NCBI GenBank assembly: GCA_003342895.1
Contig: PTFA01000024.1
Span: forward strand, 4,893,505 to 4,957,504
Direction of reading: 5' to 3'
DNA length: 64,000 nt
From: Casuarius casuarius
Lineage: Eukaryota; Chordata; Aves; Casuariiformes; Casuariidae
Shown: positions 11,831-24,398 of the stretch, piece by piece
Position numbering within the stretch: the first letter of the stretch is position 1
Layout of the letters: the number at the start of each line of letters is the position of its first letter
Position numbers and translations under genes: made by a program
The notes under the pieces: generated by a model
Seen by the model: the letters and a program-made list of their open reading frames with translations, nothing else
Database searches by the model: none
Told to the model about the DNA's origin: nothing

Positions 11831-13176
11831 CCACCTGCTTCCTACTTGATTCAACTAATGAGCACAGCTTTAAAATTTCACTTAATTTCAAATAAGAATG
11901 AAACAATCCGGGGGAGGGAAAGAGGGGAAGAACTGTTTTCTTACTAAATCATTTACTTTTGTTGTTTTACCTGCCATTACTGTTAATTGCTGGTGGTAAC
12001 ACAATAACAGAAAAGATCAAATTAGAAATACTGTATTTTGTTCTGAAAGCATTCTTCATTTTTTTCATATGTTGTTAGCTTTTGCTTTTTATTTGCTGGG
12101 TAAATAGGTATGATTTTGCAGAGTGCTCTGATTTCAGCAGAATAGAGTTTTGTGGTGGCTAACATTCTGACAAAGTTTTTCTGACTGCGTCTTGGTATTA
12201 CACATATTCCTCCTACACCTGCTCCTGGAACAAAATAACAGCTCTGGGGAGTATTGCTTAATTGTATCTCTATTTTCTTGCTCTCGCTTCTTATTCTGAT
12301 TCCAAGTCATAGTCTGATGGTAATCTGAATGCATTTAAATAGAGCCTGAAAATGAAAATGGAAAATACATAACTATCCTATCAATTAATTTTCTTTTCTC
12401 CACTTGGATAATTGTATAATCTCTAGACTGATGATATGAAAGGATCTTTCTAGTTCTATACAGTCATTAGAATGGGAATTTAACCATAATCCCTGTGAAC
12501 TTCAGGCTACCACCACTGAATAGAAATGTGGTCTTGTGTAACACATGCCTTGGAACAAATGGGATGTGACAAGCAAGGAGGATCAGCAGCTTAAGGTTTT
12601 GAAATTGTAGGAAGAACGGTAGTACTATAATCCATACTTGTTACAGACTTTGCCAGGACAATAGATGAATCAAGTGTCATTTCCTGTGCTCTTCACGGTC
12701 TTTGTCCAGTACGGCAGACATTAAAAATTTAATTTCTAACGCTCTCATGTCAACTACAATAGAATGTAATAATAGAATACTACTTTGACCTTTTTGGTCC
12801 TGTGCAGTTTGATTGGCTGGTCATTCTGTTCCTGCCCAGCATTGCAGTGAATTTGTAAGCAGGCAAAGAGCTACAGTATCAGCTAACCACATTACTGAAC
12901 AGGTCAGTGCATCATGACACACTAATGTCCTATTCACCTACTTTTCCTGGGCAACAGAAATGCTGGAACAAGAACTGTGAGAGGCAGATATTTTCCCCTT
13001 TTGTCATTAATTGAATCAGAGGTTAAATTATGTTTTAACTTTCCTTCAGGTTCAGATCTTTTGATCTGTGATGTCTTTTCACCGAGGAAACTGAAACAGT
13101 ATAGCAAAATTAGGTATTACTCTTATTGCCTTCAGTAACTACAAAATAAAACAGTCTAGTTATATTTTTTAGAGAG
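11831..13176. other. Unannotated non-coding stretch
   Basis: No gene or repeat is recognised. The part from 12780 to 12960 contains a CCAAT-type word in reverse (GATTGGCTGG near 12811) and balanced composition, but nothing decisive. Confidence 0.55.
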
Positions 13177-13184
13177 ATATATAC

Positions 13185-13236
<52 letters not shown>
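13177..13236. repeat. Compound (AT)n(AC)14(AT)n microsatellite
   Basis: An alternating purine-pyrimidine tract: AT repeats to 13194, fourteen AC units at 13195-13222, then AT repeats to 13236. It is capable of forming Z-DNA or a cruciform and is likely to be length-polymorphic. Confidence 0.95.
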
Positions 13237-15639
13237 GTAATACAATATTTGCCATGCTCCTCAAAAACTGAGGGTTCCTCTTTTATCCACGCTACATTAT
13301 ATATTGATTTAAGGTACTTTTATTAGCTAATCTAACCTTCCATTATTCCAAAGCTCTGCTAGGGACTCTGTAATAGACAAAACAAATAGTCTCTTAACAT
13401 CCAAATTGCTATAGCTTTAAACATGCACATAACATTAATCACATGGATGACGATTATAGCTGCCAAAGAACATTAAGAGCAGGCTCATGGATTATACTTT
13501 GTACGTAACACAAAAAAAGGAACAGTGGAAAGATACATGTGCCTTAGAGATGTAAAACTGCAGTTCTCCAGTTGTTAACACAAATTTGTACATACCAGAT
13601 CACTTAGAAGTACAAACCTTATCCAGGTGTGACCAGAGCACATGGCAATTTTTTTTTCCTTAAATTAGCCAGAGCACACAACTGAATATTTGTTTCATTT
13701 ATCTTGCAGAAGAAGAAACAGTACTTGATCCCACATAAATAAACGTCTGCTGTTGCAAGATAACTGTTTAAAAGTGAAGACAGTTAATAATGGAGACACT
13801 ACCAAGACATACATTAAATTCTGCCTTTTTTGGAGTCATTAAATCAAGTCCGAATGTGACCGAATCTACATGATGCATTCTAGGTCAAACACTGGGTGAG
13901 AAATATAGAAAATATGTGCTGTGGAAGCCATAGAATTGCATTTGAGACAATCATGAAAGTCTCTTTTGGACTTTAGACTGTGAATTTCCACCAAATTTCA
14001 CCAAATTCCATTTCAAAAAAGTCTTTTCAGGGTGGAAAGAATTATGATTCATATTCTCTTCCCCACCCCACCCCCATACTTAATAGGATACATTATTTCA
14101 AATGATTCATAGCTGGCTTAGAATATCTAAATAACCAGGCATCTCATAAGGGACAGCGTCTTGTTCCCTTTTGCTCAAAATAGTTACAAAATGTTTACTG
14201 ACTGAAACAGAAGCAGGCACAAGCAGAGCTACAACTGGTTGGGAAGTAATACTCGCTTTCCATTGAAAGTTTACTGTCTTGTGACATCCTAAGTCTGGTG
14301 GGTTAGGAAACCTGCATGAATTAATGCAGATTAACGTATTTCCACAAGAAGACATTAAATTAACCCAAGACATTGCTATCAATTTGGTTTAAAATATCAC
14401 TCAGGCACAGTGCCAGGTTTGAAGCTAAAGCAGTCCTTTACCTTCTGCTAAATTGAGCAGTCTTGAGCATAGTTTAGGCAGAATTGCTGACACAACCTTG
14501 ATCAGAACAGGTTGAAACGTGCGGCTCTAATATCGCTGTGCCAACACTTTCATTAGCCTAAATGTCTTCTGCAACGCAAGCAAAATAAAATTCTGCATTG
14601 ACGGAACATAGCACAGTTTTGTGTGTTTTTATCATCTTTGACTTATGAAGAAAATGGATCTCATCAAAAAACATCAGGCTCACCAAAACAAAGCAAGCCT
14701 TTCCACAAATGAATTTTAAAAAACAGAAACCCTGACTCAAGCTCTAGTCATGGTTTCTAGTCACAGATGGGAAACAGGATCTAGCAAGTTTTATATGACC
14801 AACTGTAAAATACTAGCTTTCCTACTATTCCCTGAATCTTCTTCCTGGTGAATGAGTAAAGAAACTCTGTTCAGTCAAGTATATTTAGCAAAGATCCAGA
14901 GTTAGCAATATTTTGATCCTTTCAATCCCACACTCTAGACAGAGTGATGCCGCCCAGAAAGGAGAGAAAAAAGAAAAAAAAAGGGGGGGGGGCCCTGAAC
15001 CTAAACCTTTGAGTTTCCAGTTTGACCAGAAGAACATCCAGGAGGAAGAGACAGGATGACTACAGTTCCCAAATCCAGACCCATCTGTTTGGTAATAAAT
15101 TCAATAACTGGAAATTAAACTGCCTGGTTCCTAAGGGAACCTCATACAGCTTGGAGGAAAGCTCAGTGGAATGAAAGAGCAAAGACAATGAAAGAATGCT
15201 GCTGTCTATTAAGTCCCAAAATTTGGGGAACACTGTGGAGCAGAGTAAATTGCAGATCTGCCAAATCACCTTCTCTCTACTGTTCTGCCCAGGGATCCCA
15301 GCCATACCCAGAATGCTCATTTTGGCTCTGTCCCCTATCCAACAGCTGATTCTGAATGCTCTCTCTTCTGGTGACACTGGCTTGCCACTTCATGTTCCCA
15401 CCGCCCACTGAACTTCCACAGCAGTTCGGGCTCTGAACAGAAATAGCCCAGCTGGAACCCAGATACCAGTCAGGTACTTACAATTGCACTGAGCAATTCC
15501 CACATACACATATAGAAGGTCCCAGCTTTAACTAATAGTTGTGCAAAATTTTGCTGCTCAGGGCTACCAAAACTTGAAGTGTTCTGCAAAAGTACAGTGG
15601 CAAAAATTTGTGCCTTAGGGATGTTAGTACCAGAAAGTT
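13237..15639. other. Unannotated non-coding stretch
   Basis: No gene or repeat family is recognised. It holds a purine tract ending in ten G at 14983-14992. Short open frames, such as minus 14107-14382 and minus 15060-15377 (105 aa), have no recognisable domains. Confidence 0.55.
14983..14992. repeat. Poly-G tract (10)
   Basis: Ten consecutive G following an A-rich purine run that starts near 14959, giving a roughly 34-base polypurine tract. Confidence 0.9.
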
Positions 15640-16225
15640 AAGCTAACTGGGACTTCAGGTAGCGTAACTGCAGCATGAGTGAAGTGAAAAGATGCCAAAC
15701 AGAGGAGGTAGGAAGGCAGTACCAGAAGGAATAGGTTGCTGCTGCAACCTGTGTTACATTCCCCTCCTCAAAGCCCAACTTGGAGAGGTAGTGAGGAAGC
15801 ATCAGCTCTAGGATTCCCTGGCTCTGCAAGCCACTGCCCTTACCTGGCTTCAGGGAAGCTTCTCTATTGCAGACAGGTTCATGCATTGCTTCTCCAGCCA
15901 CATCTGCTTCTACCAGCCTGTCCTTCACCTAGGAAGCCTAATCACAGCCAGGCTGTGTCCTGCCTGATGCCCTCACAGGCTCCCTGCAAGGTGCCTTTGC
16001 ACTCTGACAGCTTTTCTGGCCCAGCATTTCTTTCCTGTGAAGCAACCTCGCTCCTGGTCTGTCTCCAGCTGCACACAGGGGGGCCAGGATCTTTTGGCCA
16101 GTAACTCAACTTGAGCGATACACTCCAACCACATCCCCTCTCCGAGGCATTTATGCTCATGTTCCTCAGCTTCCAGGAAGAGGAACAAACTTGCGCTCCC
16201 CCTCTTCCACCCTCTCCCCCACCAT
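15640..16225. other. Local GC-rich patch without a recognised gene
   Basis: GC content is clearly above the AT-rich surroundings, and words such as CCAGCC, GGCTCC and CTGCC dominate. Open frames exist on both strands (plus 15736-16104, 122 aa; minus 15638-15928, 96 aa; minus 15942-16160, 72 aa), as expected when GC-rich DNA lacks TA-rich stops. The proteins are rich in Ser, Pro, Leu and Cys with no domain that I recognise. There is no CpG island: CpG dinucleotides are sparse. It might be an old repeat or a retroposed 3' UTR. Confidence 0.4.
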
Positions 16226-16799
16226 CACAGTGTTAGGCTAAGCTGATTTCGGAAGAGGGACATCATTTTGGTTCCTGATGGGACTCTTCAGTTCCTAACT
16301 TTTTCTTGGATCTGTCTCTTAATCTCTTCATACATCTTTCTCCCAAGGAGGAGGGGGAAAATTCACTTTCTCTTGTTCCTTGAACCTGGGTATGTCACTG
16401 GATAAACAATATCTACTAAACTGGTAGACAGTAACGCAGCTATGGTGATACAGATGCTGTTGCTACCACTACTAATGCAATGCAGAAAAGCAAATGGGTA
16501 GAAAAGCACAGAATAAGGCAGAAAGAGAAAATGAAGTCATTTTTAAAGCTTCTCTCTAACTATAGAGCTTATATCTGCCAAAAAGATTTTACTTATGTTC
16601 ACTTTTTTGTTTGTCCTCTTTCTTTCCCCTTAAAATCATGTTTCAAAGTTCCTAATGCGTCTATTTGCTGGGACCTGAAAGTTCCAGTGTCACACTGCTC
16701 CCAGCTTTTTATGGAAAAGCTGTTTACTTTGGACTGGAATAAAAAAATAGTCTGTTTAGAATGCCATAAAAACATTTCAAGATCTATTTTATGTGATAC
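16226..16799. other. Unannotated non-coding stretch
   Basis: No gene or repeat is recognised. A plus-strand open frame of 108 codons (16480-16806) shows no family features. Confidence 0.5.
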
Positions 16800-17035
16800 A
16801 CTTTAATTAGTTGGCTGTGTCTGCAAAAGGCAGCGTCTGCAATTTCTGCATGTATTGCAGTTTCAATTTAATATGCTGCATAATTGTAACATTGCTATAT
16901 AAAAATGAACAATGCAATATATCCAGCATCTTCAGGTAACATGAAGGACAAAAACAAACAGTGTCATACATTTATAATTGTATATTTTGTGGCATTGATT
17001 GCAGAAGGAACTACCTCAAGGCAGAAAATGATTAC
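16800..17035. promoter_or_regulatory. Candidate conserved non-coding element
   Basis: AT-rich but low in simple repeats, with homeodomain and POU/octamer-like words (TTAATATGCTGCATAATTG near 16868, TTATAATTG near 16971) and repeated TGCA cores. This texture resembles vertebrate developmental enhancers. Conservation is not tested; function is inferred. Confidence 0.27.
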
Positions 17036-17449
17036 CAGGTTACAGAGGCTTGACAGTTATTTTAAGCTTTGACCTTCAAGAAAGCACACAGATGAAAGCT
17101 GAAATAGTTCTAGTATACTGTAACAATGACTTTTAATAGAAATTAAGGAATTGGAGTTAAAAGCAACTATTTGAACAGCATGGTTAAATTCCTTTAAAAA
17201 AAAATAACTTTTTTTTATGGAAAGTACTTTTTATGGAAAAAAAGATGTGCTATCTGCTTGAGGTTTCATTTATCTGATTTTGGGAGTTGGGCCCCTATGC
17301 TCTTTCAGCAACGGTCCTTTTTTCACCCACCAGTACAGCAATATGAGGAGGGTGCTCTGGCCTCTAAAAGCAATAAGCGAGAAACAGAATTAGCAGAAAG
17401 TAGCAGGTATTACTGCTATCTGTAAGAAAGACTAGTCCGGTCTCCATAA

Positions 17450-17880
17450 TAACATTCTATTTTTATCATTTATAACAACTTGTCCTTGCCAGATGTTAAT
17501 GAATTGAGCTGAAATTTTGCATGGCAGCTCAGTAAGGATGATTTTTTTCTGAATATAAAGTATTTCAATTTTTTTCTCTGTAAATAAGTACAGTATTTTA
17601 CTCATGTTAAAAATTATGGAGGCCTTTTTTCTCAGTTGTACCCCCCACTGTGAAGGATCGATGTGAAATTCAGCAATGAGTTGAACTTAGTGGAAGATAA
17701 CATGCTTTTAATCATGGCTGGGAAAATGACCTCCTATTTAGACAAGTTTGCAAGTTACTTAAAAACTGCTATTTGTGGCTGTTCATTGTAATTAGTAGCT
17801 AAATGCTTTAACAATTTCATTCTTGCTAAACATGCTTTTGCTGCCCTTAAAGACATTAAAATACTCTTCACAGGGCAACT
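17450..17880. promoter_or_regulatory. Candidate conserved non-coding element
   Basis: A dense series of homeodomain-like cores (TTAATGAATTGAG near 17496, TTTTAATCATGG near 17705, GTAATTAGTAGC near 17789) with GC-bearing words between them (GGAAAATGACCTCC near 17721). This is one of the longer enhancer-like stretches in the window. No repeat family or open frame explains it. Confidence 0.33.
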
Positions 17881-17999
17881 GAACATGCTCTAATGCAAAG
17901 CCAAGTCAGATTTCCTTCTTACAGGTGTTTCACAAAACCTGATGTAACTGGCCTTCAGCACTGCGAGTATGCGAAGAAGGAGAAGTCATTTCTGGAAAG

Positions 18000-18725
18000 G
18001 GGCATGCTGAGACTGGACCCAAAAGAGAAAGTGAGAACTGTGCATAGGAGTTGGGTCACAGATTAGGACAAGGAGTAAGACGACTGGGACTGGATCTGGT
18101 CCCAAACCAAGCTGGTCCAATCTAGGACTTCAGGGAAAGGAGTACGTAAAGGAAGAAAGGCAGAGGGTAGCTTGTGACTGCAGGAGTATTTGAACTTCCA
18201 GAACTGGCAACTCAGAGGACAAGCGGCTGAAACTAGTCTCAGAGGGAAGAGGTTAACCTGGATGCAGATGGGTGCCAGCTGCTGAGAATCTAAGGTGAGA
18301 CTAAGCATCTAGTACTAGTTTGACATGGAGGTTGCCAACACCATGACTGGCTGGGCAGGTAGGCTGGAACAAAGGTACCAGGCAGATAGAGACTAGATGG
18401 ATTCCGACAGGGAGAGTTTCAAGCCAGCTGTAAAATAATTTGGTCTGGATGAAAGAGTAGATTGAGGTCAAAGAGCAGATATAGAAGACAGGGAAATGGG
18501 TTGGCTTAACAAGAACGCTGGAATGAAATTGTGAAGAAAGACTATAAAGGGAAGACTGGGCCTCTTACAACAGGGTATGGCTGTAGCAACAATTTAGATG
18601 AGGACGACTAGCTGGAAGAATAGAAATTGGAACAGGGAAGGTAGGGAGAACAAGACTGGGAAAAAGAAATTGGACTGGGAAGGGAAGTGATTGGAACAGA
18701 GGAAATCAGAAAGAACAGAAGAGTC
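18000..18725. repeat. Purine-rich block with recurring ACTGG motif
   Basis: The plus strand is strongly enriched in G and A. The word ACTGG or ATTGG recurs with irregular spacing (for example near 18012, 18083, 18089, 18200, 18344, 18557, 18654, 18672 and 18690), with GGGAAG and GGAACAG between copies. It looks like a decayed minisatellite or purine-rich low-complexity repeat. I cannot assign a family, and no coding frame is supported. Confidence 0.4.
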
Positions 18726-19379
18726 TGTGTTCATGACAGCACATTACATGAGATACAGGTATTGAAATGCACACTTCTGAATTTCATTATGATCTTGTCA
18801 CCAGCAAATACAGAAAAGACATTGGCGGAGTGACAACTTCCTGTTGCTACACGAGCTCAAGTGCTACAGTTCGGTATGACAGATCCATTGCCAATGACCA
18901 ACATGGGTGATGATACATTAAAGAATGTATGCACCTTACCGCAACATGAGTGAACTTGCTTACTTAGCTACTGCAGTGATGAGCACGAAAGGAAAGACCA
19001 CATGGAAATTAAAAACGTTCTTTTTGAAAAAAGTTTTGAATAAGATGCAGTAAATAAGGCAGACATTGATAAAGTAAAATACTGAATAACTGCTCACTAA
19101 ATGAACACTGTTCATTCTGTGCACTGACTAGGCAGAGGCTCTAGTGAAAATAATAGCAGGAGATGAAATACTGTGTAGTAACATACATTCAAAAGAATTG
19201 TATTAAGCTTCTGAAAACTACCCTTAACTCCAGCATTTTTTCAGTTTTAAAAGTTTTCCACCTTAATGAAGTTCCTTTAATGTAGCTCTCAGAGTAGTAT
19301 TTTAAAAAGAGCCTTTTCTGCATATTTTAATTCCTCACTTCCCCATCTCCTGCTGTTACTAAGAAGCATCAGTAAGACA
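18726..19379. other. Unannotated non-coding stretch
   Basis: No gene, RNA or repeat family is recognised here. Confidence 0.55.
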
Positions 19380-19600
19380 GTCTTATTTTTCAGAGGCTCT
19401 GAGCAGTCTCAACTCCAAGCAAAGTCAATGGGAGATGCAGTTGCTTTGGTCCTTGAAAACGTATTCTATCAGTGCCTGAGTTGTATTAGTGCTTATCCTG
19501 TGCAAAATGTTAAAAACGCTTAACCCCTGCTGAGGTTAGTGGGAGTTCTGAGCACTCAGCATCTGCCGGATGCGAGCAGGCTCTGACTGGAGCAGGCCAA
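19380..19600. mobile_element. MITE-like relic, palindromic amniote DNA element
   Basis: It contains AAAGTCAATGGGAG (near 19420) and, further on, GCTGAGGTTAGTGGGAGTTC followed by TGAGCACTCAGCATCTGCCG (19531-19570). These resemble the common bird/turtle/crocodilian repeat with GAAGTCAATGGGAGTT, a GAGCACTCAGCACCT box and a terminal ATCAGGCC. The block around CAATGGGAG may be one arm and the second block another, as expected for a diverged palindromic non-autonomous transposon. Family resemblance is from memory, and boundaries are approximate. Confidence 0.5.
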
Positions 19601-20392
19601 AAATGAAAATGTTGAATGTGAAAAATTGTGACTGACAACAATTTTACTGAGAGGAAGAAAATTTTCCTCCTTCTTCCTATTTATGAAGGCATTTCAATAA
19701 TCATGACATCTACCAGCTCTAGTTGACATACAGAAGTGTCTGGAAAGGACTGGAAGAATCAGATTTTCTAGCCAGTTTGCAGCCTGCTGACACCCAGAAA
19801 CTGTAACCTACTGGCAGATCCAGCACAGACCTTGCCTCTTAAGAGGACCGCTCACCGTGCTGCTGTGTCACCTTTTCAGGTGGGTCCTGCACCTTGGCCT
19901 CCCCTTGTCATATTAAAAAAAGGAACTGAAAAAGTTATTGTAAATATTTTATGAAATAGTTTTACTCATAGTTGCCTGCCAGAGCTTTAAGGTATCTGCA
20001 GAGTACAAAGAATAACCCTAAAAACAAGTAGCTCAGCATAACAGAAAATAAAGCACTACAGTTTTATTTCTTGCCATTAGTCTTTTGACCTCACTTTATA
20101 GGTATGCTGCAGAAGATGCTCAGATTAGAAAGCAGTGAGGGGCACCAATGCATAAATAGGCAAATAGCTGAACACAGAAAGAAGGAAAGGCTCTGAACAA
20201 TTCAGGAGATCACACTGTGCATTTTTACATTCAACCCTCCTGCATATGTGCACAAGACTCAGATTCACCTGTTGTCATTGCCACCAGGTCATGCAGGTGG
20301 CTACCATTAAAATATTCTCTTCTACTTCCTCAAAACACACAATATCATTACTGTAAGCAGCTGTTTGGGACAATGACTGCAGAACCTAGGAA

Positions 20393-20394
<2 letters not shown>
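19601..20394. other. Unannotated non-coding stretch
   Basis: No gene or repeat family is recognised. Confidence 0.55.

Positions 20395-20426
<32 letters not shown>
20395..20426. repeat. Poly-T tract (32)
   Basis: Thirty-two uninterrupted T. It is compatible with the A-tail of a retrocopy on the minus strand, but the minus-strand sequence leading into it has no AATAAA and I saw no target-site duplication, so its origin is open. Confidence 0.92.
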
Positions 20427-20429
<3 letters not shown>

Positions 20430-20507
20430 GTAGTCAGGTGCATAAAGAATATTGAACTGTGCATGCACATCCAATAATAGTCATGCCAGAGTGAAAATTA
20501 AAGCATG

Positions 20508-20526
20508 TATCGCCCTCTGGAGGCTC
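20508..20526 (-). promoter_or_regulatory. CTCF-like binding motif
   Basis: Read on the minus strand this is GAGCCTCCAGAGGGCGATA, which agrees with the long CTCF consensus (TGGCCACCAGGGGGCGCTA form) at about 14 of 19 positions, including CC, the CCAG core and GGGCG. CTCF is the vertebrate insulator and loop-anchor zinc-finger protein. Occupancy cannot be judged from sequence alone. Confidence 0.5.
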
Positions 20527-21267
20527 CAGTGACTACAAGAAAAACCTTAACCCCTAATTCTGCCATTGACAACAGAAGCCTATAGGACAAATTAGGTAGA
20601 GAAATGGATGAGCCAATGAATGCATTATTTCAAGAAAACAATGGAAAAAAGAAGCAAATAAAATATTAATATTTTCATTGTCTTCAATCAGCATGACAAA
20701 GTGGCAATATGTCATTTTTGTTCATGGGCTGGTAACTTCTGCAAACATTTGCAAGGCAGGTATGTGATGGGTTTCTCTTCTCTGCTTAAAAGGAGAAAGT
20801 GATTATTTCTGTCCATCACCCATTTAGGTAATATATGCACAGAAATGTGTCAGTACTTTCTTTTGTTAACATTTACATAAAATTTTTTAGAGCAGCAGAA
20901 ATACTGTGCATAGCACTTGCAAAAAAGTTCCTCCCAAAGCAGCACAAAACCAAGATCAAGCAGCCTCTGTCGAAACTGATGAGCGGGAAGAAAAAAAAAT
21001 TCTGACACGTTATGTCCTAACACTGTACATGAAAAAATAAAATATAAATAAATAGGCAGGCAGGAACAAACACATTCATGTTGTTTCGCAGCTTGTCAAC
21101 AGCTGATTTTTTTGACATTATCAGCACATTCCTAATTCTAAAACTAACAAAGATGGAAAAAAAGGTCATTCAGTATTTTCATCCAAAGTGCTGGCTGAAT
21201 TAATTACATTTCAGAGTTTGTTTCTTCCACGCCACACATCTAAAGGAAATAACATCTGCAATGGGCT

Positions 21268-21277
21268 CCCCCCCCCC
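21268..21277. repeat. Poly-C tract (10)
   Basis: Ten consecutive C, followed by GCC. Confidence 0.9.
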
Positions 21278-23439
21278 GCCAAAGGACTTGAAACTGAAGT
21301 GCCAAGAGCTGTCTGTGTTTGCAGTACTTGCATGGTCCGTCACCACAGAATTTAACCAGCTCACCACCTTTAAAACCACATACCCTCACAGCCCTCCCAG
21401 CTAAGTTACAGCATTATCCTCAGCTCCCAACTACAGAACTAAGGTACAGACAGGCTTCAGCTCAAAAACTCTCTCATCCAGAAATATACTAACATGATCC
21501 TTTCACGAAGGATGTAGGTATCTCAACTGTTGAACTTCTATGGCCTTTAAAAATTGGCTTATAGAAACTTGGCCAAATATGCAACAGTTCAGCAAGGAAG
21601 CAGGCTCAGGTGCACTAGGTTACCTTTCCTTCCTTAAACATAACCTACTACATGCAACTACAGTAATCTCCTCCTCCTACACCAGAGAGGCTTTAAACCT
21701 CCAGTGCTGCAAGATTTAATGTTACTTTATTATATTTCCTTGGCTTTCAGTATCTTAATGGGTCACTCTTTTTATTTCCCCAACTCTAATTTACTCAGAG
21801 CTGGCAGGGTTTCAGACCACAACCAACAAAAATAAAGTATCTGCAACGATGAACTGACTAAGTTTTATTCCAGTTTTCTCTCAACACCCAACAGCAAGCT
21901 TCTGTATCATCCTGTGGTAATACAAAGGAAACAGATGCTTACTTGAATTAACCCTTTTCTGATTACTTCCAAAACTAAGCCAATGCAAACGTGACACTGT
22001 TGACAACATACTGGGAAAATGTGGCTCTACATGTCACCAGATAGGCCTTAGGCTAGAAGCATCCATGATCCATGTGTAGGCTCAGGACTACAGATCACAT
22101 CAGATCATAGCTACAATCCAATCATGGGAAACATGCAAATAGACAAATTTACCTTACGTATTCAATCATTCCATGAGAGCAAAATGAAGGTGCAAGTCTT
22201 GCAGGCATAGAGAAGACACAAAGCTGCAGATCTTGATAAAATATCTTCTTTTCAAAAATACCGAAAACCTGAAAAACCTGTTCTCCAGTTCAATCATGTT
22301 GTTGCCCCTCTGCCTCCTCTAGATTCATTCCTTTAAAAATGGGTATCAGTCAAAGTTTTGGATCCAAATAGAGTGATGTTTGATTGTGATTTTAACAGCT
22401 GATCTCTTCCTCAATGATCTAAAAATCACATTTGGTCCATATTTCAGTACCAGAGCACACATACGTATAATTTATTCTTTGCAGACTCCTAGCCAATACT
22501 TCTACTAACATGGATGCTTGCTCATGGAGCCATTCTGCATCCCTTGCCAAGCCATCTTTGAAAGCCAAACTGCGAAAGAGCAAATTCAGCTATGTGAAAA
22601 ATACCCTTGCTGTACAAACAAAAGCAGCATATTTTTCCAACAAACACTAAAAGCACAATTATTATTGCTTGATGTATAAATTTATTTTTTACTGATGCTT
22701 TTCAAGGGAATGATGTAATGGGGTGCTGGGATATCCATACACATTTTGGTTTAGTGGAAAGAGTTCTCCTCAACTCACAAGATCACACCATGAAGTCTGG
22801 AGCCAGAGGTCTCAAACAGCAGCGATCAAAACAAAGAATCTGTTTCATCAAAAGCTACTGGACATTCATGAATATTAATTATCTGTATTGAGATTCAAGT
22901 TCCAAACTCCAGGCACCTGCAGGAGAAAGTAATGGGTTCTAGCACACTGAAAAGTCATGTAAGAAAAATAACTGGATATCTGCACCCAGTATATTTCCTA
23001 TATTTCCACTTATTGGGGAATTTCTATGCAGGGAAGCTTGTGGGACAAGTCATCCTTTTCCTATAGCATATAATCACCTTTTGGTCCAGCATATTTATTT
23101 GGCTCAAAATATTTGTCTGTCATTCCAAACTGAGCAGGAAGCAATAGTTTGATCAACGTGGAATTGGATTTGGGAGGTGGAAGACAGGTAGAAAGAGGAA
23201 ATTGTTCTCTTTTCCATTCAGCTATTGAATCCAAACAACTGGCTACAGTTGTACAGTTCTTTTGTACTAGACATGGCCTCAAACTGATCCAGATTTCAGG
23301 TACGCTATTTCTATGGCAGCAGCCCAACCTGGGACTCCCTCACTTGATTTCGTCCTTTCTTGGAACAACTCCAAAAGAATGAAAGTCTATTCATTAAAAA
23401 CACTAAGACTGATACAAATCACGTATTTTCTCCTTTAAA

Positions 23440-23440
23440 N
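23440..23440. other. Isolated ambiguous base N
   Basis: A single N in the context TTTAAANTTCC. It marks an unresolved base in the assembly. Confidence 0.97.
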
Positions 23441-24381
23441 TTCCTCTCACTCCAATTTTCCAAAGCCATAACAAAAAATGGACTTTTCATAGGCCAGGAG
23501 TGAGGAAATCTGGAAATATTGCTGTGCCCCTTCCAGGTAGAAAGGAGAAGCTTTCTCCCTGAACAGTTTTGTGTAACCCCTAATAAGCAGTCAGTTACTG
23601 ATTACAGGTATTTAGTCAAGAATTTTTGAAAACACGGTCTTTGAAGTCTTTGCCTATGGAACAGGTAGGACCAGCATCATTTTTTGTTTGGAGGTTTATA
23701 AAATGTATCTATTCAGCTCATCACAAAAAAGTAGTGAATCAACACTATAAGCAACTCTATAGCAAGTTACATCTTGTAATGTTCGATTCAAAGTTTTGAA
23801 AAAATGATAACGACCTTACAAAGACTATCATTTGTTATACTGCTGTTCTCAGAACTAATAAAGGGGAGAACATGAGATGGTTGTATATGCGTCGGCATTA
23901 CTAGTGCATTGCAGTTTTATACTCCAGAAACTACTGTGAAGGAAAGATGTAGAGACCAGCAGAAGAGGCTAATGATACCAGTAAGTCTCCTTGAATATTA
24001 TTGTTGCTAGAAATACATCCAAGAATATCTTCTAATTAAGCAGTTGTTATTGGGATCGCAACTAGTCATTTTAACTATTTAAGAGCCATAAGATAGTCCT
24101 AGAAACACTAGATCAGCAATTACCAAAATGCTGTGCAGAATACTTTGTTCCTACAGGCAAAGCAAGGACAACAGACTTGCTCCTGGTTTATCACATTAAC
24201 ATACACCTCTCTGTTTTCTAGTTGCTTTAATAGAAGCCAAAAATATCCAAGTTCCTTTTCCCATATAAGAAAGGATTTCAAAACGGATCCAATTTGGAAC
24301 AAGATCTGTGGTCTGTACGTTAAAATACCAAATATAAAGTCCATAATATTAAAACAAATTAGTAAATAAATTTCTAATCTT

Positions 24382-24398
24382 TGACATTTGAAATGTCA
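24382..24398. repeat. Palindrome, 8-bp arms
   Basis: TGACATTT and AAATGTCA flank a single central G. The perfect arms could form a small cruciform or a dimeric factor site. It may be chance. Confidence 0.6.

Noticed and set aside
14983..14992. G10 run considered as a G-quadruplex
   Set aside because: A single run without separate G tracts does not give the four-run pattern.
15736..16104. 122-codon frame in the GC-rich patch
   Set aside because: Competing open frames on the minus strand and no domain; stop-codon scarcity is explained by GC content.
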